Assembly (NCBI RefSeq): GCF_004965515.1
Contig: NZ_SSHH01000002.1
Span: forward strand, 578,840-642,839
Length of the DNA stretch: 64,000 nt
Reading direction: 5' to 3'
From: Alteraurantiacibacter aquimixticola
GTDB taxonomy: Bacteria > Pseudomonadota > Alphaproteobacteria > Sphingomonadales > Sphingomonadaceae
In this document: positions 33,366-42,134 of the stretch, in pieces
Position numbering within the stretch: position 1 is the stretch's first letter
How the letters are laid out: every line of letters begins with the position of its first letter
Notes under the pieces: generated by a model
What the model was told of the DNA's origin: nothing
What the model saw: only the letters and a program-made list of their open reading frames with translations
The model's database searches: none
Translations under genes and position numbers: made by a program

Positions 33366-34405
33366 TCGCGTCAGCGGGCAGCCGGTTCGTGATTGTGAAA
33401 GTGAAGTCGCGGGGGAAACAAAAGATGGCCGAGCGGACGCTGCCGAAGCGCCTCTACAAATATCGAAGTTTCAGCAATCTGACGCTTGGGATGCTCGTCG
33501 AGGACACCGTCTATTTTGCCGATCCGTCGACGTTCAATGATCCGCTCGACACCAAGCCAGCGCTGGATACCGACATCAGTGCCGAAGCGCTCGAAGCGAT
33601 CCTTTCGCAGATGATCGAGGCACGAACCCAGGCAGAGATGTCCGCTGCGGCGAAGACGATCCGTTATCGAGGCCCCAAGACGCTCGATCACATCGCCCGT
33701 CAGAGCCGCAGGGCAGCAGAGCGCCTTCTGGCGGACATTCGCTACAACGCGACCAATCCCGATTACAAGATGGACGATCCTGAGCGCTTCCTCTTCGGGC
33801 AGTATGTCCAGGAGGAACTGCTTCGGCGGTACGACAAGGGCGTGTTTTCCTTGGCGGAGCGCGCCAACTGCCCATTGATGTGGAGCCATTATGGCGACCA
33901 ACATCGTGGGCTGTGCCTAGGCTATTCCGTTCCCGATGCGGCGACCGGCGATATTCAGAAAATTCGATATGGCGGCGGCCGGCTCGTCCAGGCCAGTGAC
34001 GTAGCGGCTATGCTGACAGGCGATGTGGAGGCCCGGCACCGTGTCGATGAGGCGGTTCTGCTTAAGAAGGCCAAACCCTGGGCGTATGAGCGGGAATGGC
34101 GCCTGATCGGTCCGCGCGGCGAGCAGAATTCGCCCCTCGAACTCGAGGAGGTGGTGTTTGGCATGCGTTGCCCGTCGGCCGTCATCTATGGGGTGGTCCA
34201 GGCGTTGGCCAAGCGCGATCTACCGGTCCGTTTCTTCGAGATCCGCGAGCAGTGGGGTCGTTTCCTGCTGGTCAAGCGTACCGTCGATACAGATGAGCTG
34301 CACGCAAGTCTGCCCCGTCGCAATCGATCGTTTGACCATATGTTCGACGATCTGACCGATATTAAGCCGCCTAGTGCACAAGCGGGAGATCGTGCAGCGC
34401 ATTGA
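33362..34405 (+). CDS. DUF2971 protein, last gene of the five-gene operon
   Basis: The 347-aa protein carries a clear DUF2971 domain. It starts LYKYRSFSNLTLGMLVEDTVYFADPSTFNDPLD, with WSHYGDQHRGLCLGYSVP in the middle and KPWAYEREWRLIGPRG near the end. The tryptophans, histidine and glutamates in these motifs are the family's conserved residues. The domain is widespread in accessory regions and I know of no established activity. An internal ATG at 33425, preceded by a GGGGGAAAC stretch, is a plausible true start. The upstream overlap with gene four is ATGA. Confidence 0.75.
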   Translation: MIASAGSRFVIVKVKSRGKQKMAERTLPKRLYKYRSFSNLTLGMLVEDTVYFADPSTFNDPLDTKPALDTDISAEALEAILSQMIEARTQAEMSAAAKTIRYRGPKTLDHIARQSRRAAERLLADIRYNATNPDYKMDDPERFLFGQYVQEELLRRYDKGVFSLAERANCPLMWSHYGDQHRGLCLGYSVPDAATGDIQKIRYGGGRLVQASDVAAMLTGDVEARHRVDEAVLLKKAKPWAYEREWRLIGPRGEQNSPLELEEVVFGMRCPSAVIYGVVQALAKRDLPVRFFEIREQWGRFLLVKRTVDTDELHASLPRRNRSFDHMFDDLTDIKPPSAQAGDRAAH

Positions 34406-34740
34406 GCTTCGAGGCGTCGCCATTCTTGCGCCACCACAAGAGCCACGGCACAGTTCGTTATGCCCAAGACTGACGAGAGACTCCAGCCGACCCCGTCTAT
34501 CGCGGAGGCTGGCCTTGGATGAACGCCTGCCCTGCTTTGAGCCGCGTTTGCGCTTGCCCTTAGTGCATGAGTTTGGTCATTGAAACCTGCGGTCGACAAG
34601 TGGCGTGGGGGAGTGGACAATGCCAACCGCCAACGTCTGCTTCCCTGCTTGGTGGCACTGCAAGCCGCCAGACCGGTCACGGCCCAGCTTCTTCCTATGC
34701 TCAAGGACCAAAATTGGGGGTGGAAGCAGACATTGGCTAT
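34406..34740. other. Intergenic stretch without supported genes
   Basis: These 335 bases separate the five-gene operon from the convergent coiled-coil gene. Short open frames exist on both strands (for example 34580-34924 plus), but none has family resemblance or a good ribosome-binding site. I see no tRNA, repeat or strong terminator. Confidence 0.5.
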
Positions 34741-37383
34741 TCAGCGAGTGGATCGCGGTTTGATGCCCAGGCCGTCCAGAATGCGCCGCCAAAAGATGGT
34801 AATGCCGCTTGCACCTCTCTCGCGAGTAGTAGCATCTACACAGGCTAGATCGCTCTCAGCTGGGGCGCTATCGTCACCTGTACTGCGTGGAAATCTATTG
34901 GAGTCACATTCTTGGAATGCATAACGCGGGTGTTGAAGCTCTGGGCGGTCCTTCAGTGTACCGCTGATCCCGTCTGGAAATAGACGAGAGAACACGAACC
35001 TGCGCATGTTTGGATTTGCAAAGAACGGAAAGCCTGCGCCTCCATTAGCACGCCCAAATTCGCGGCGGGATGCATCGTCTGGCACGGCCTGCCCATTTGA
35101 GCGAGCGTAAGGCAGTCCAAAGCGCTGCCACTGATGGTTGCCGTCGATTGACCGGAGCATGTCCGATAAGATCGTATATCTTTCCTGTGTTTCGCTGGGC
35201 AACTCCAACTCATTCGGATTGGCACCGAGCCGCCAAGCCAAACGGCGCAACTCCGAAGGGGATAGAAGTGCCAACGCACTTAACGTCCTGCCATGCCGAA
35301 TTGCGGGGAAGCGGGAGGGATCAAGCACACCAGCTTCTACAAATGCGTCTGCCTGCACATTCGCAGCCATGTCGGAAAAGGTAAGAAGGTCTTTCCCACC
35401 TGAGTCACCAACTTCTGCAAAAATTCGATTCAGAGTTGATCGGTCTACGTTCTGTTCAACGAAAAGAAGTTCAAGGAAGTCTTCCGTCGTTCCATCAGGT
35501 GAACCCAACTTGATTAGTTCAACCGTTGCATCATCGACGACTGATTCCAGTTCCTCGCGAATAAGGATTCGAAGTCCGAGATACTCGTCGTAAATCGAAC
35601 GAAACGGCTCAGGAAGTGCGTCAATTACGATCTGATCGATCTCTGACCGAACTTCGTTGTAGAAAGTTTCAGCTTCGCAGATTTTGGCCGACACCTGTAA
35701 GGGCTGCGGCGTGTAAGCGCTGCCGTGGCACTTCAGCCAATCACGATATCGACCAAGAGTGCCCCCTTCGCCACTGACAATCCCAATGCTGGATTGTAGC
35801 GCAACTTCAATGTAGGCGTCGCCGGAATCTTCGAGCGTGTTCCGCCAATTGTTGGCAAAACCGGAAATGATATTCGAGCCATCGACCAGCTCTTGGATCT
35901 TTTCCCTTAGGCGGTCTTTATCAAGAAAATCCTCTCGAAGGCTGGCTAGCTCCGTTTGGATGTTCTCGACAAGCTCTCGCGCATCTTCGGTTAGCGCGAG
36001 CTCCGCCTCATATCTTAAACGAACGGGTTCAAATGCCAGCTGGGCAGCGCTTCGCGTTGCAGACAGACCAGCAGCCTGTGCTTCACCCAGAATTTTCCCT
36101 TCCAAAGCATTGGCTCGTTTTGCTTGTTCAGCCGCAATGTTTGTAGTCTCGGTTTGAATTCTCCGTTTGAGGTTCGTCAGGCTGTTCTCCACTCGCGAGA
36201 TCTCATTGTTTAATCGACGCCAAGCACCATTAACGCCTTCGCATCCGCGGTAGCAGCTGTTCCTACACCTCCGACGTTCTCGACTAAATGGAATGCCGTT
36301 GCAGCTCAGGCGACATGCACCGTGACAGATTTCGTTGGTTACTCGCCTGGGAACATCCCGAATACGCCGTTTCAGGTCATTCAATCGAGACTCAAGGTTT
36401 GCCTGCTCCCGTGTGAAGCTGTTCAAGGCGCTCTGCGCTGCGTCAATGGCACGATCGGCGGCCTCAATTCTTGCGTTACTAGTAACAACAAGAAGGTCGT
36501 TCTCTTCGACTGCGTCAATTGCATCGTCGAGAGCCTTTTTCGCGGAATCATAGGCTTGCTTTTCGACTCTTAGGCGCGCCTCTCGAATATCCAATGCAGC
36601 CTCGGCAGCACTCAAAGAGGTCTCACCAGTTGCAATCTTTGCCTGGACGTCGATAAGCTCAACGGCGAGATCAGCGATGCCTCTTGCAGCTAAGCCTTCA
36701 ACTTTCTCAAGTTGGCGTTCAAGTTCGACCACTCCAAACCAAACTTCCGACATTGCAGAAATGTGCAAAGCGATGCCCGATCGGCGGGCTTCACGCCCGG
36801 CATCTCTCGAATGCACCAATTTATCGCGCAAGAACGAGGTCGGAACGGTCATGAGCTCTGGGTCTGGAACTCCGCTCGGAAGGATGGAATCAATGTATTT
36901 TTCAAGAGCGAAGTGGCGTCTTTCGACCGCGCGCTCATCTGCTAGCTCAAAGGTGTCGCCCGCATACGCATTCACGTAAGTATGGGCAAACGCATCGCTG
37001 GCTGCGTGCATCAAATACCCAGCTGCAAACGCTAACTCTTCCTCAGAGTTCGCGTTCGCGAGCAGATACTGCAACCAATCGTGAGTCTGCCAGCCGCCTT
37101 CGATCCCCGGATGGGTGGTAACTTGGCCAGTTATGAGGTCAGGGTAGGCGTCGGGGCCTAAGTTGCCCGCGAGAAACGCCCCCGGATTGTTCTTGATTGC
37201 GTTGCAAAGCGGCTCATCAATCCTTGTATCAACTCCTGCCAATCTCACTTCACAGTCGTCGCTAATGTCCACAAGGAGAGACTGGCCGATCCAGAGATGG
37301 GTCTTCAAGCCAAATGCCGATGCAGGCACGGCCATCAAGCAACAGACGGCGACACAAATGGATACGACTACTGATTGCCTCAT
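34741..37383 (-). CDS. Secreted zinc-phospholipase-C-like protein with long coiled coil and cysteine-rich tip
   Basis: The 880-aa product has a signal peptide (VVSICVAVCCLMAVPASAFG). An N-terminal domain resembling zinc-dependent phospholipase C follows: THLWIGQ, FLAGNLGPDAYPDL, GGWQTHDWLQYLL and AAGYLMHAASDAFAHTYVN, where the His/Asp residues are spaced as zinc ligands. Residues ~200-480 are heptad-rich coiled coil, broken by two CX3CX3C motifs (CHGACRLSC and CRNSCYRGC, ~350-383) at what looks like a hairpin tip. The C-terminal ~350 residues are unrecognised. I chose the ATG at 37383 because it begins the signal peptide. GC is lower than in the chromosome. The predicted exported hydrolase or effector role is inference. 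Confidence 0.65.
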   Translation of the reverse strand: MRQSVVVSICVAVCCLMAVPASAFGLKTHLWIGQSLLVDISDDCEVRLAGVDTRIDEPLCNAIKNNPGAFLAGNLGPDAYPDLITGQVTTHPGIEGGWQTHDWLQYLLANANSEEELAFAAGYLMHAASDAFAHTYVNAYAGDTFELADERAVERRHFALEKYIDSILPSGVPDPELMTVPTSFLRDKLVHSRDAGREARRSGIALHISAMSEVWFGVVELERQLEKVEGLAARGIADLAVELIDVQAKIATGETSLSAAEAALDIREARLRVEKQAYDSAKKALDDAIDAVEENDLLVVTSNARIEAADRAIDAAQSALNSFTREQANLESRLNDLKRRIRDVPRRVTNEICHGACRLSCNGIPFSRERRRCRNSCYRGCEGVNGAWRRLNNEISRVENSLTNLKRRIQTETTNIAAEQAKRANALEGKILGEAQAAGLSATRSAAQLAFEPVRLRYEAELALTEDARELVENIQTELASLREDFLDKDRLREKIQELVDGSNIISGFANNWRNTLEDSGDAYIEVALQSSIGIVSGEGGTLGRYRDWLKCHGSAYTPQPLQVSAKICEAETFYNEVRSEIDQIVIDALPEPFRSIYDEYLGLRILIREELESVVDDATVELIKLGSPDGTTEDFLELLFVEQNVDRSTLNRIFAEVGDSGGKDLLTFSDMAANVQADAFVEAGVLDPSRFPAIRHGRTLSALALLSPSELRRLAWRLGANPNELELPSETQERYTILSDMLRSIDGNHQWQRFGLPYARSNGQAVPDDASRREFGRANGGAGFPFFANPNMRRFVFSRLFPDGISGTLKDRPELQHPRYAFQECDSNRFPRSTGDDSAPAESDLACVDATTRERGASGITIFWRRILDGLGIKPRSTR

Positions 37384-37644
37384 TACCCTGTCCCCCAACA
37401 GTGTAAAGTACGACCGCCCGGAAGACTGAGATCTTCTTGGCAAGTTCAAGTTATTGTACGGGGTCATTTATATTCGTCAATGCGACTCTAATAGAAAGTG
37501 ACAAATTCTGGGTCGGGAGCAGAACGTCGGCTTTCGATTGTCTGCCGTCGAGAACCAGACAGTCCGTAAACGGCCCAAGAGTAGCCGATTTGTCGTTGGT
37601 TGACTGCCAACTGTGCACGGCGTATTTTCCCGGCGAAAATCATC

Positions 37645-37830
37645 ATGGCTCAGATAAACTACTACGACCCGGCCTTGCGCCGAGCTGAGAAGGAGCGTCA
37701 GCGCGAGTCTGATGAGGAGGGCCTGCGTTCGGGAAGGGTCTCGCCGGAAGAGCTGAACAGGCGCAATGGTTTTTTCGCGTCCTTAGAGATCATTGAGTCG
37801 CAGGTCATTTGCCAAGAAGAATTCTTCTGA
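37645..37830 (+). CDS. Small charged protein, unknown
   Basis: The 61-aa product starts MAQINYYDPALRRAEKERQRESDEEG. It is highly charged and helical, with one cysteine near the end (QVICQEEFF). The frame is open upstream to 37600, but the ATG at 37645 fits better. It lies between the divergent coiled-coil gene and the thermonuclease gene. No family recognised. Confidence 0.45.
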   Translation: MAQINYYDPALRRAEKERQRESDEEGLRSGRVSPEELNRRNGFFASLEIIESQVICQEEFF

Positions 37831-37913
37831 ACGAATGACTGATTGCCGTGATGATCGGGTTTCACGGTTCAGTTAGGCTCACCTGCTAACATCCGGGCGA
37901 TGGGAGTTCCGCC

Positions 37914-38636
37914 ATGGTGTTACGCTGCATTCTCACTTTGCTATGCTTCTGGCTCGCTTCGCCAGCCGCCGCGAACGAGCAGATCCTGCGAGGCCCTGCC
38001 ACAGCCATTGACGGCGACACGCTTGCCATGGGTGATCTCCGGGTTCGCCTGGCCGACATTGACGCTCCTGAGACCGCTCAAACCTGTAACCGCGACGGCG
38101 AGGATTGGGCATGCGGTGCAGAGGCCGGCGAAGTGCTTGCTGAGCTCGTCGCCGACAGAACGGTGATATGCCGGACGCGGGCGATCGATGTATACGGTCG
38201 TTATGTGGCGGTATGCCATGCGGGCTCGACAAATCTCGGCATGACGATGGTGCAGGCAGGGCTGGCCATCGCTCTGGAGGGCTCGCCCCAAGAGTTGGCG
38301 GATGCTCAGGCCCGGCTGCGCGCACTTCGGTACGGAATATGGGCGTCGGAATTCCAGGTCCCGGCAGACTGGCGCGCAGCTCACCCTAGGGCGAGGCCTC
38401 AAAGCGAGATAGCCAACAATCGAGAGCCGCGCTCCGAAAGGGACACTAATCAACCGACGCAGGAGCGAGAATATCGCAACGAGTTCGGCTGTGCGATCAA
38501 AGGTAATCGCAGCCGTCGCGGGGAATGGATCTACCACCTTCCCGGCAGGCCCTATTACGAAGAGACACGGCCTGAAGAGCTGTTCTGTACAGAATCCGAG
38601 GCACAACGAGCCGGCTATCGAAGGTCGAGAGCCTAG
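37914..38636 (+). CDS. Secreted thermonuclease (SNase) with C-terminal sunset-like domain
   Basis: This 240-aa protein has a signal peptide (LTLLCFWLASPAAAN). The staphylococcal-nuclease-like domain contains ATAIDGDTLAMGDLRVRLADIDAPE with the calcium-binding aspartates and catalytic arginine, and TRAIDVYGRYVAVC. A Gln/Arg-rich linker follows. The C-terminal domain CAIKGNRSRRGEWIYHLPGRPYYEETRPEELFC is typical of the ~50-aa module found after many such nucleases. It should be a periplasmic or secreted nuclease. The start codon is the GTG or ATG region at 37914. Confidence 0.85.
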   Translation: MVLRCILTLLCFWLASPAAANEQILRGPATAIDGDTLAMGDLRVRLADIDAPETAQTCNRDGEDWACGAEAGEVLAELVADRTVICRTRAIDVYGRYVAVCHAGSTNLGMTMVQAGLAIALEGSPQELADAQARLRALRYGIWASEFQVPADWRAAHPRARPQSEIANNREPRSERDTNQPTQEREYRNEFGCAIKGNRSRRGEWIYHLPGRPYYEETRPEELFCTESEAQRAGYRRSRA

Positions 38637-38678
38637 CTCCCTCGTTGAATGGGCTCCGCCACGGTTCGTTCTAACTCG

Positions 38679-38933
38679 TTAGCGGGTTCCGGCACTCTCC
38701 TCCCGCTCCGGAAATAGCGGCAGTGTCTTCGAGCACACCTCGTGACCGCGCGCCTCGCGCGTGATCTCGTACCGACCTAGCGCCGCAAACACACGCTGGG
38801 TTATCGTGTCGATGGCGACCTTGCGCTCAAGCTTCTGCCCCTTAAACACTCCACGGATCGCGTAATTAGGGGCGAGTTTCACGGCGATCTGGATTGCGGC
38901 AACGATCTCGTCGTCTTCGGGTCGAATCATCAT
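38679..38933 (-). CDS. Small hypothetical protein divergent from the SRAP gene
   Basis: The 84-aa product has tandem Met codons at the start (MMIRPEDDEIVAAIQIAVKLAPN) and looks soluble and helical. The LexA box lies 11 bp from its start, so it may share SOS control with the SRAP gene. No family recognised. Confidence 0.55.
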   Translation of the reverse strand: MMIRPEDDEIVAAIQIAVKLAPNYAIRGVFKGQKLERKVAIDTITQRVFAALGRYEITREARGHEVCSKTLPLFPEREESAGTR

Positions 38934-38943
38934 TGCCCATAGA

Positions 38944-38958
38944 GAACAAAGTTAGAAC
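38944..38958 (+). promoter_or_regulatory. LexA box (SOS operator), alphaproteobacterial type
   Basis: GAAC-AAAGTTA-GAAC is an exact GAAC-N7-GAAC direct repeat, equivalent on the other strand to GTTC-N7-GTTC, the known LexA site of alphaproteobacteria. It ends 15 bases before the SRAP start and is also close to the divergent small gene. Confidence 0.75.
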
Positions 38959-38973
38959 ATCGAGGCAAGCGGA

Positions 38974-39573
38974 ATGTGCAATCTCTATCGGATGTCGAAG
39001 AGCGCAGACGAGTTGGCCGCACTGTTTGCGGATGTCCCTGCAATGGTGGGCAACGTGTCCGGCGAGGTATATCCGGGGCAACCTGGCCTCGTGTTCGATG
39101 GCGAGAGCGTGCGATCCATGGTTTGGGGCTTTCCGCTGGTCCTTCGCGGCAAGTCAGGTCAGCAACTCAAACCCAAGCCCGTTAACAATGCGCGCACCGA
39201 CAAGCTCGACAGCGGCTTCTGGCGCGCGAGTTTTCGCGACAGGCGCTGCCTGATCCCAATTGAGGCATTCGCAGAGGCCGAGGGGCCAAAGGGCAGCAAG
39301 ACCCGCACGTGGTTCTCAATGCCAGGAGATGGCGTGCTGACTTGCGCCGGATTGTGGCGGGATAGTGCCGAGTGGGGGCCAGTTTATTCCATGATCATGG
39401 CGGATGCGAACGAAGCCATCACGCCCTTCCACGACCGGATGCCGGTCATCGTCTCAGGGGCCGACAGGGAGACATATATGGGAAGTACGGCGGAGGAGGC
39501 GTTTGGACTGTGTCGCCCATACGATGGCGAACTCGCCATCGATCGGACCGAGGAGCCGTGGGTGCGGCGGTGA
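38974..39573 (+). CDS. SOS response-associated peptidase (SRAP/HMCES-YedK family)
   Basis: This 199-aa protein crosslinks abasic sites in single-stranded DNA through its Cys2. It starts MCNLYRMSKS and has the conserved NNARTDKLDSGFWRASFRDRRCLIP, FAEAEGP in place of the usual YEW, TCAGLW and the catalytic HDRMPVIV. The LexA box just upstream indicates damage-induced expression. SRAP genes often ride on mobile elements, as here. It is slightly shorter than the E. coli protein but complete. Confidence 0.92.
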   Translation: MCNLYRMSKSADELAALFADVPAMVGNVSGEVYPGQPGLVFDGESVRSMVWGFPLVLRGKSGQQLKPKPVNNARTDKLDSGFWRASFRDRRCLIPIEAFAEAEGPKGSKTRTWFSMPGDGVLTCAGLWRDSAEWGPVYSMIMADANEAITPFHDRMPVIVSGADRETYMGSTAEEAFGLCRPYDGELAIDRTEEPWVRR

Positions 39574-39689
39574 GACGCATCTCGGACGGTTTTCCCGGCT
39601 GGTGTAGGCCGAGCGCGGCAACCAATGGTTCGGAATCTTGCCCACGTACAAATCTTGAATCCTGATCCCATCAATCCCTCGCTTGAAAG

Positions 39690-39878
39690 TCAGGAGCGCT
39701 CTTGGTCTTTGACCTCTCGCGCGATCTGCTCGAGAATGTATGCCCTCCGCTTTTCGTGAGACCAGCCTTCCCGCTCGAACATTTCAAACATGGCGACCTC
39801 ATCGTCTGTCAGCGGGTTGCCTGCGATGGCCTGGCGCCCCACGCCAGGAAAATCGCGACCGTTCAGTTTCTTTGGCAT
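39690..39878 (-). CDS. Small hypothetical protein
   Basis: The 62-aa product starts MPKKLNGRDFPGVGRQ, with the middle NPLTDDEVAMFEMFEREGWSHEKRRAYILEQIA. It is helical and charged, in the size range of antitoxins or small regulators, but no toxin is adjacent. I prefer the ATG at 39878 with GGGAAG six bases upstream; an earlier start would add seven residues. Confidence 0.6.
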   Translation of the reverse strand: MPKKLNGRDFPGVGRQAIAGNPLTDDEVAMFEMFEREGWSHEKRRAYILEQIAREVKDQERS

Positions 39879-40036
39879 GTTCGCTTCCCAACTGCTCAAG
39901 AGCGCTCCTGCAAAACTCTACCAGATGGTGCTGTCGGAGAAAGCTTTATCACGCCATCCAGAGCCGCTCAGAACGAGGTTGGAGCGCGCTTCGTCCAGCA
40001 ACGAAGCGCGCTCCGACTTGAGGCCTCAGAACAAGC

Positions 40037-40882
40037 TCAAGCCGCCATCTGAGGCACAAGGCCGCGAAGCTTGGAGCGGGCCACAATCCCCTTCACCCAA
40101 AGCCGAAGGGTCCGATCCACAAACGAACTCTGGGGAGCTGCTTCGCTCGCCGCGGCGATCAGAGCCTCCAATGCCTGAGCCATGTTCACCTCGATTTCCG
40201 CCCGGCTCTGCAAATGCCGTAAGAGGATAATTGCGGTCGTCAGCACGTCCGCCCTGCACTGCTCCTCAACCAAGTCCCATTTGCCCTGGCAAACCAGCTC
40301 TCCGATATCCTTCGATGGCGAAGGCTTCGCCGGGATCGACGTCGCGGCGGCATATTCCGGAAGATGGACATTGGCGGCGCGCCCGGCGACCTCGTTGCAG
40401 AGATCGATGCGTGACCGCGCGAAGGGATGCAGGTCTCTGAGGCTGGTCGGCAGGACGAGCCCGAACTCGGCAGCGGTACGGCGCAGGACCGGGATGTCCT
40501 TGCACTCCCCTCCCCATGTCACCACCGCGGCATCGGGCAGCGCATCAAGCTGCGCGAACACGGCCTCAACGATCTCGGTCTCGTGGTGGTCGTCGGCAGT
40601 CAGGGTGACCGACTTTCCGAACTCGACTTCGGCCTTGCCTGCCTGAAACGTGATCGGCAGCCAGGATGCGGCCCGTACGCGGTGGAATGCCCAGCGGATG
40701 CTGTCCTCGGCACCCCTCCCTTCTGCCACGTAGTACGCATCGTAGCGGGACCTGTCGTACTCGTACTCCAGGTCGAGGACGAGAAAGCGCTTCGCCTTCT
40801 GCTCGGAACCGGCATTGCGTTCGCAGAACAGGCGGGCCTGGGCTTCGAGCGATGTCTCGAAGGCCATGGATTGATCGGTCAT
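40037..40882 (-). CDS. DEDD-type 3'-5' exonuclease-like protein, second of a tandem pair
   Basis: This 281-aa protein has an RNase H-fold core. Motif Exo I is FLVLDLEYEYDRS (D-x-E), Exo II lies around VVTWGGECKDIPVL, and Exo III near EEQCRADVLTTAIILL. That order matches predicted 3'-5' exonucleases of the PolB-like/DUF type. It lies 67 bp after the DnaQ-like gene on the same strand, so the pair is probably an operon. The C-terminus has a basic tail (KGIVARSKLRG). Confidence 0.72.
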   Translation of the reverse strand: MTDQSMAFETSLEAQARLFCERNAGSEQKAKRFLVLDLEYEYDRSRYDAYYVAEGRGAEDSIRWAFHRVRAASWLPITFQAGKAEVEFGKSVTLTADDHHETEIVEAVFAQLDALPDAAVVTWGGECKDIPVLRRTAAEFGLVLPTSLRDLHPFARSRIDLCNEVAGRAANVHLPEYAAATSIPAKPSPSKDIGELVCQGKWDLVEEQCRADVLTTAIILLRHLQSRAEIEVNMAQALEALIAAASEAAPQSSFVDRTLRLWVKGIVARSKLRGLVPQMAA

Positions 40883-40949
40883 GTGTATTCTCCAAAAATG
40901 AAAAGGCCCGCCGGGATGGGCGGACCTTGATGGGCCAGTGATAGTTGGA

Positions 40950-41837
40950 TCAGCGATGCCGCTCGCAGGCGGTCAGCTGTTTCGTGACAAAGGGCGGCAG
41001 GCCCTGATGGACGAACCAGGCTCTCTCGGCAGCGAGATCGCCGGGATCGAGCTCGGTGGACCAGACACGGCCTCTGGCGTTCCAGCGGTAGCCACGGGCC
41101 TTCAGCCGGTCTTTCTTCGCAAACGGCGCTCCTACGGCCTCAACGAGTTCGGTCGGCCGGGAGCTTGCCTCGATCAGGCGTGCGAGATGCGAGCGTTGCT
41201 CCCCGCTTCCCGGAACCGGCCTTTCCTGCCGCAGCAGGTGCATCAGTGACCAGACATCGTCGCCGGCGCGGTGCGCATTCGCAAACCAGCCATGTTGGGC
41301 GAGTAGATGCTGCTGGGCGCGACCATCGAAGCCAAGGCCCAGCCAGTCGATCTCGGAGGCCGAACAAGCCCAGGCCTTGGACGAGAGCGACGGATATCGG
41401 CGATCGATCCATTTCCTGTCGAAGCTGGCATTGTGGGCGATCAGCAGGTCGGCACGTTCGAGCAGCGCGCAAGCCAGGTTGTCGTCGATCGACTTGCCCT
41501 GCAGATCGTGGTCCACAAGCCCGGTGAGCTGGCGGATCTTCAGATCGAGCGGTTCGTGCGGATCCTCCAGCCAGGAGATAGGCTTGTAGTGGGCGATGAC
41601 CTCTCCATCCCCATCAACCCAGGCGGGCAGAATGGCGAGTTCGATTAGCTTGTGCTCATCGACATCGAGGCCAGTCGTTTCGACATCGACCAGAGCGATG
41701 CACCGGCCTTCCGGTGGCGGTCCGGGCGGCATCGCGAATTGCGCCGCCGGAACCGCGCGGAGGACGCGGTATCGAGGTTCACGTTCCAACTGCCGCGCGA
41801 GCTTCTCGCTCGCGGCAACACTGCTTCCAGTTTTCAT
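40950..41837 (-). CDS. DnaQ-like DEDDh 3'-5' exonuclease, first of a tandem pair
   Basis: This 295-aa protein contains Exo I CIALVDVETTGLD (D-x-E), Exo II in LLIAHNASFDRKW and Exo III in NAHRAGDDVWSLMHLL (H..D), the full DEDDh set of the epsilon-subunit family. The C-terminal ~80 residues (ARGYRWNARGRVWSTEL) resemble the small accessory domain attached to such exonucleases in mobile elements. It precedes the second exonuclease gene by 67 bp. Confidence 0.85.
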   Translation of the reverse strand: MKTGSSVAASEKLARQLEREPRYRVLRAVPAAQFAMPPGPPPEGRCIALVDVETTGLDVDEHKLIELAILPAWVDGDGEVIAHYKPISWLEDPHEPLDLKIRQLTGLVDHDLQGKSIDDNLACALLERADLLIAHNASFDRKWIDRRYPSLSSKAWACSASEIDWLGLGFDGRAQQHLLAQHGWFANAHRAGDDVWSLMHLLRQERPVPGSGEQRSHLARLIEASSRPTELVEAVGAPFAKKDRLKARGYRWNARGRVWSTELDPGDLAAERAWFVHQGLPPFVTKQLTACERHR

Positions 41838-42134
41838 TCGGTTTCTCCTTGTTCAGGAAACCGGCGAGGTCGGAGCCGAGCGCAAAGCTCTTTTCCTCCC
41901 TCTTCACCGATTTCACTGATCAAGGAATTTCCAAATCTTTTGCGAGACATCGCCACGCGAGCAGTGCCTAGACCCCTTCCAAGACCCTCGTCGCGCTGAC
42001 GCTCTGGCTTTTCCTAGTGTTGATCCACGCCAAAGGGATCAGAAGTGACTGCCAACGCAGTCTGCAAAGAGCGAACAAGACGCTCCTCGCTCATGGCTTG
42101 CAAAGTCCGCCCTGATTCCGTGCCGTCAACAAGA

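Noticed and set aside
34580..34924. 114-aa frame after the DUF2971 gene
   Set aside because: It overlaps the coiled-coil gene on the other strand and shows no recognisable protein features.
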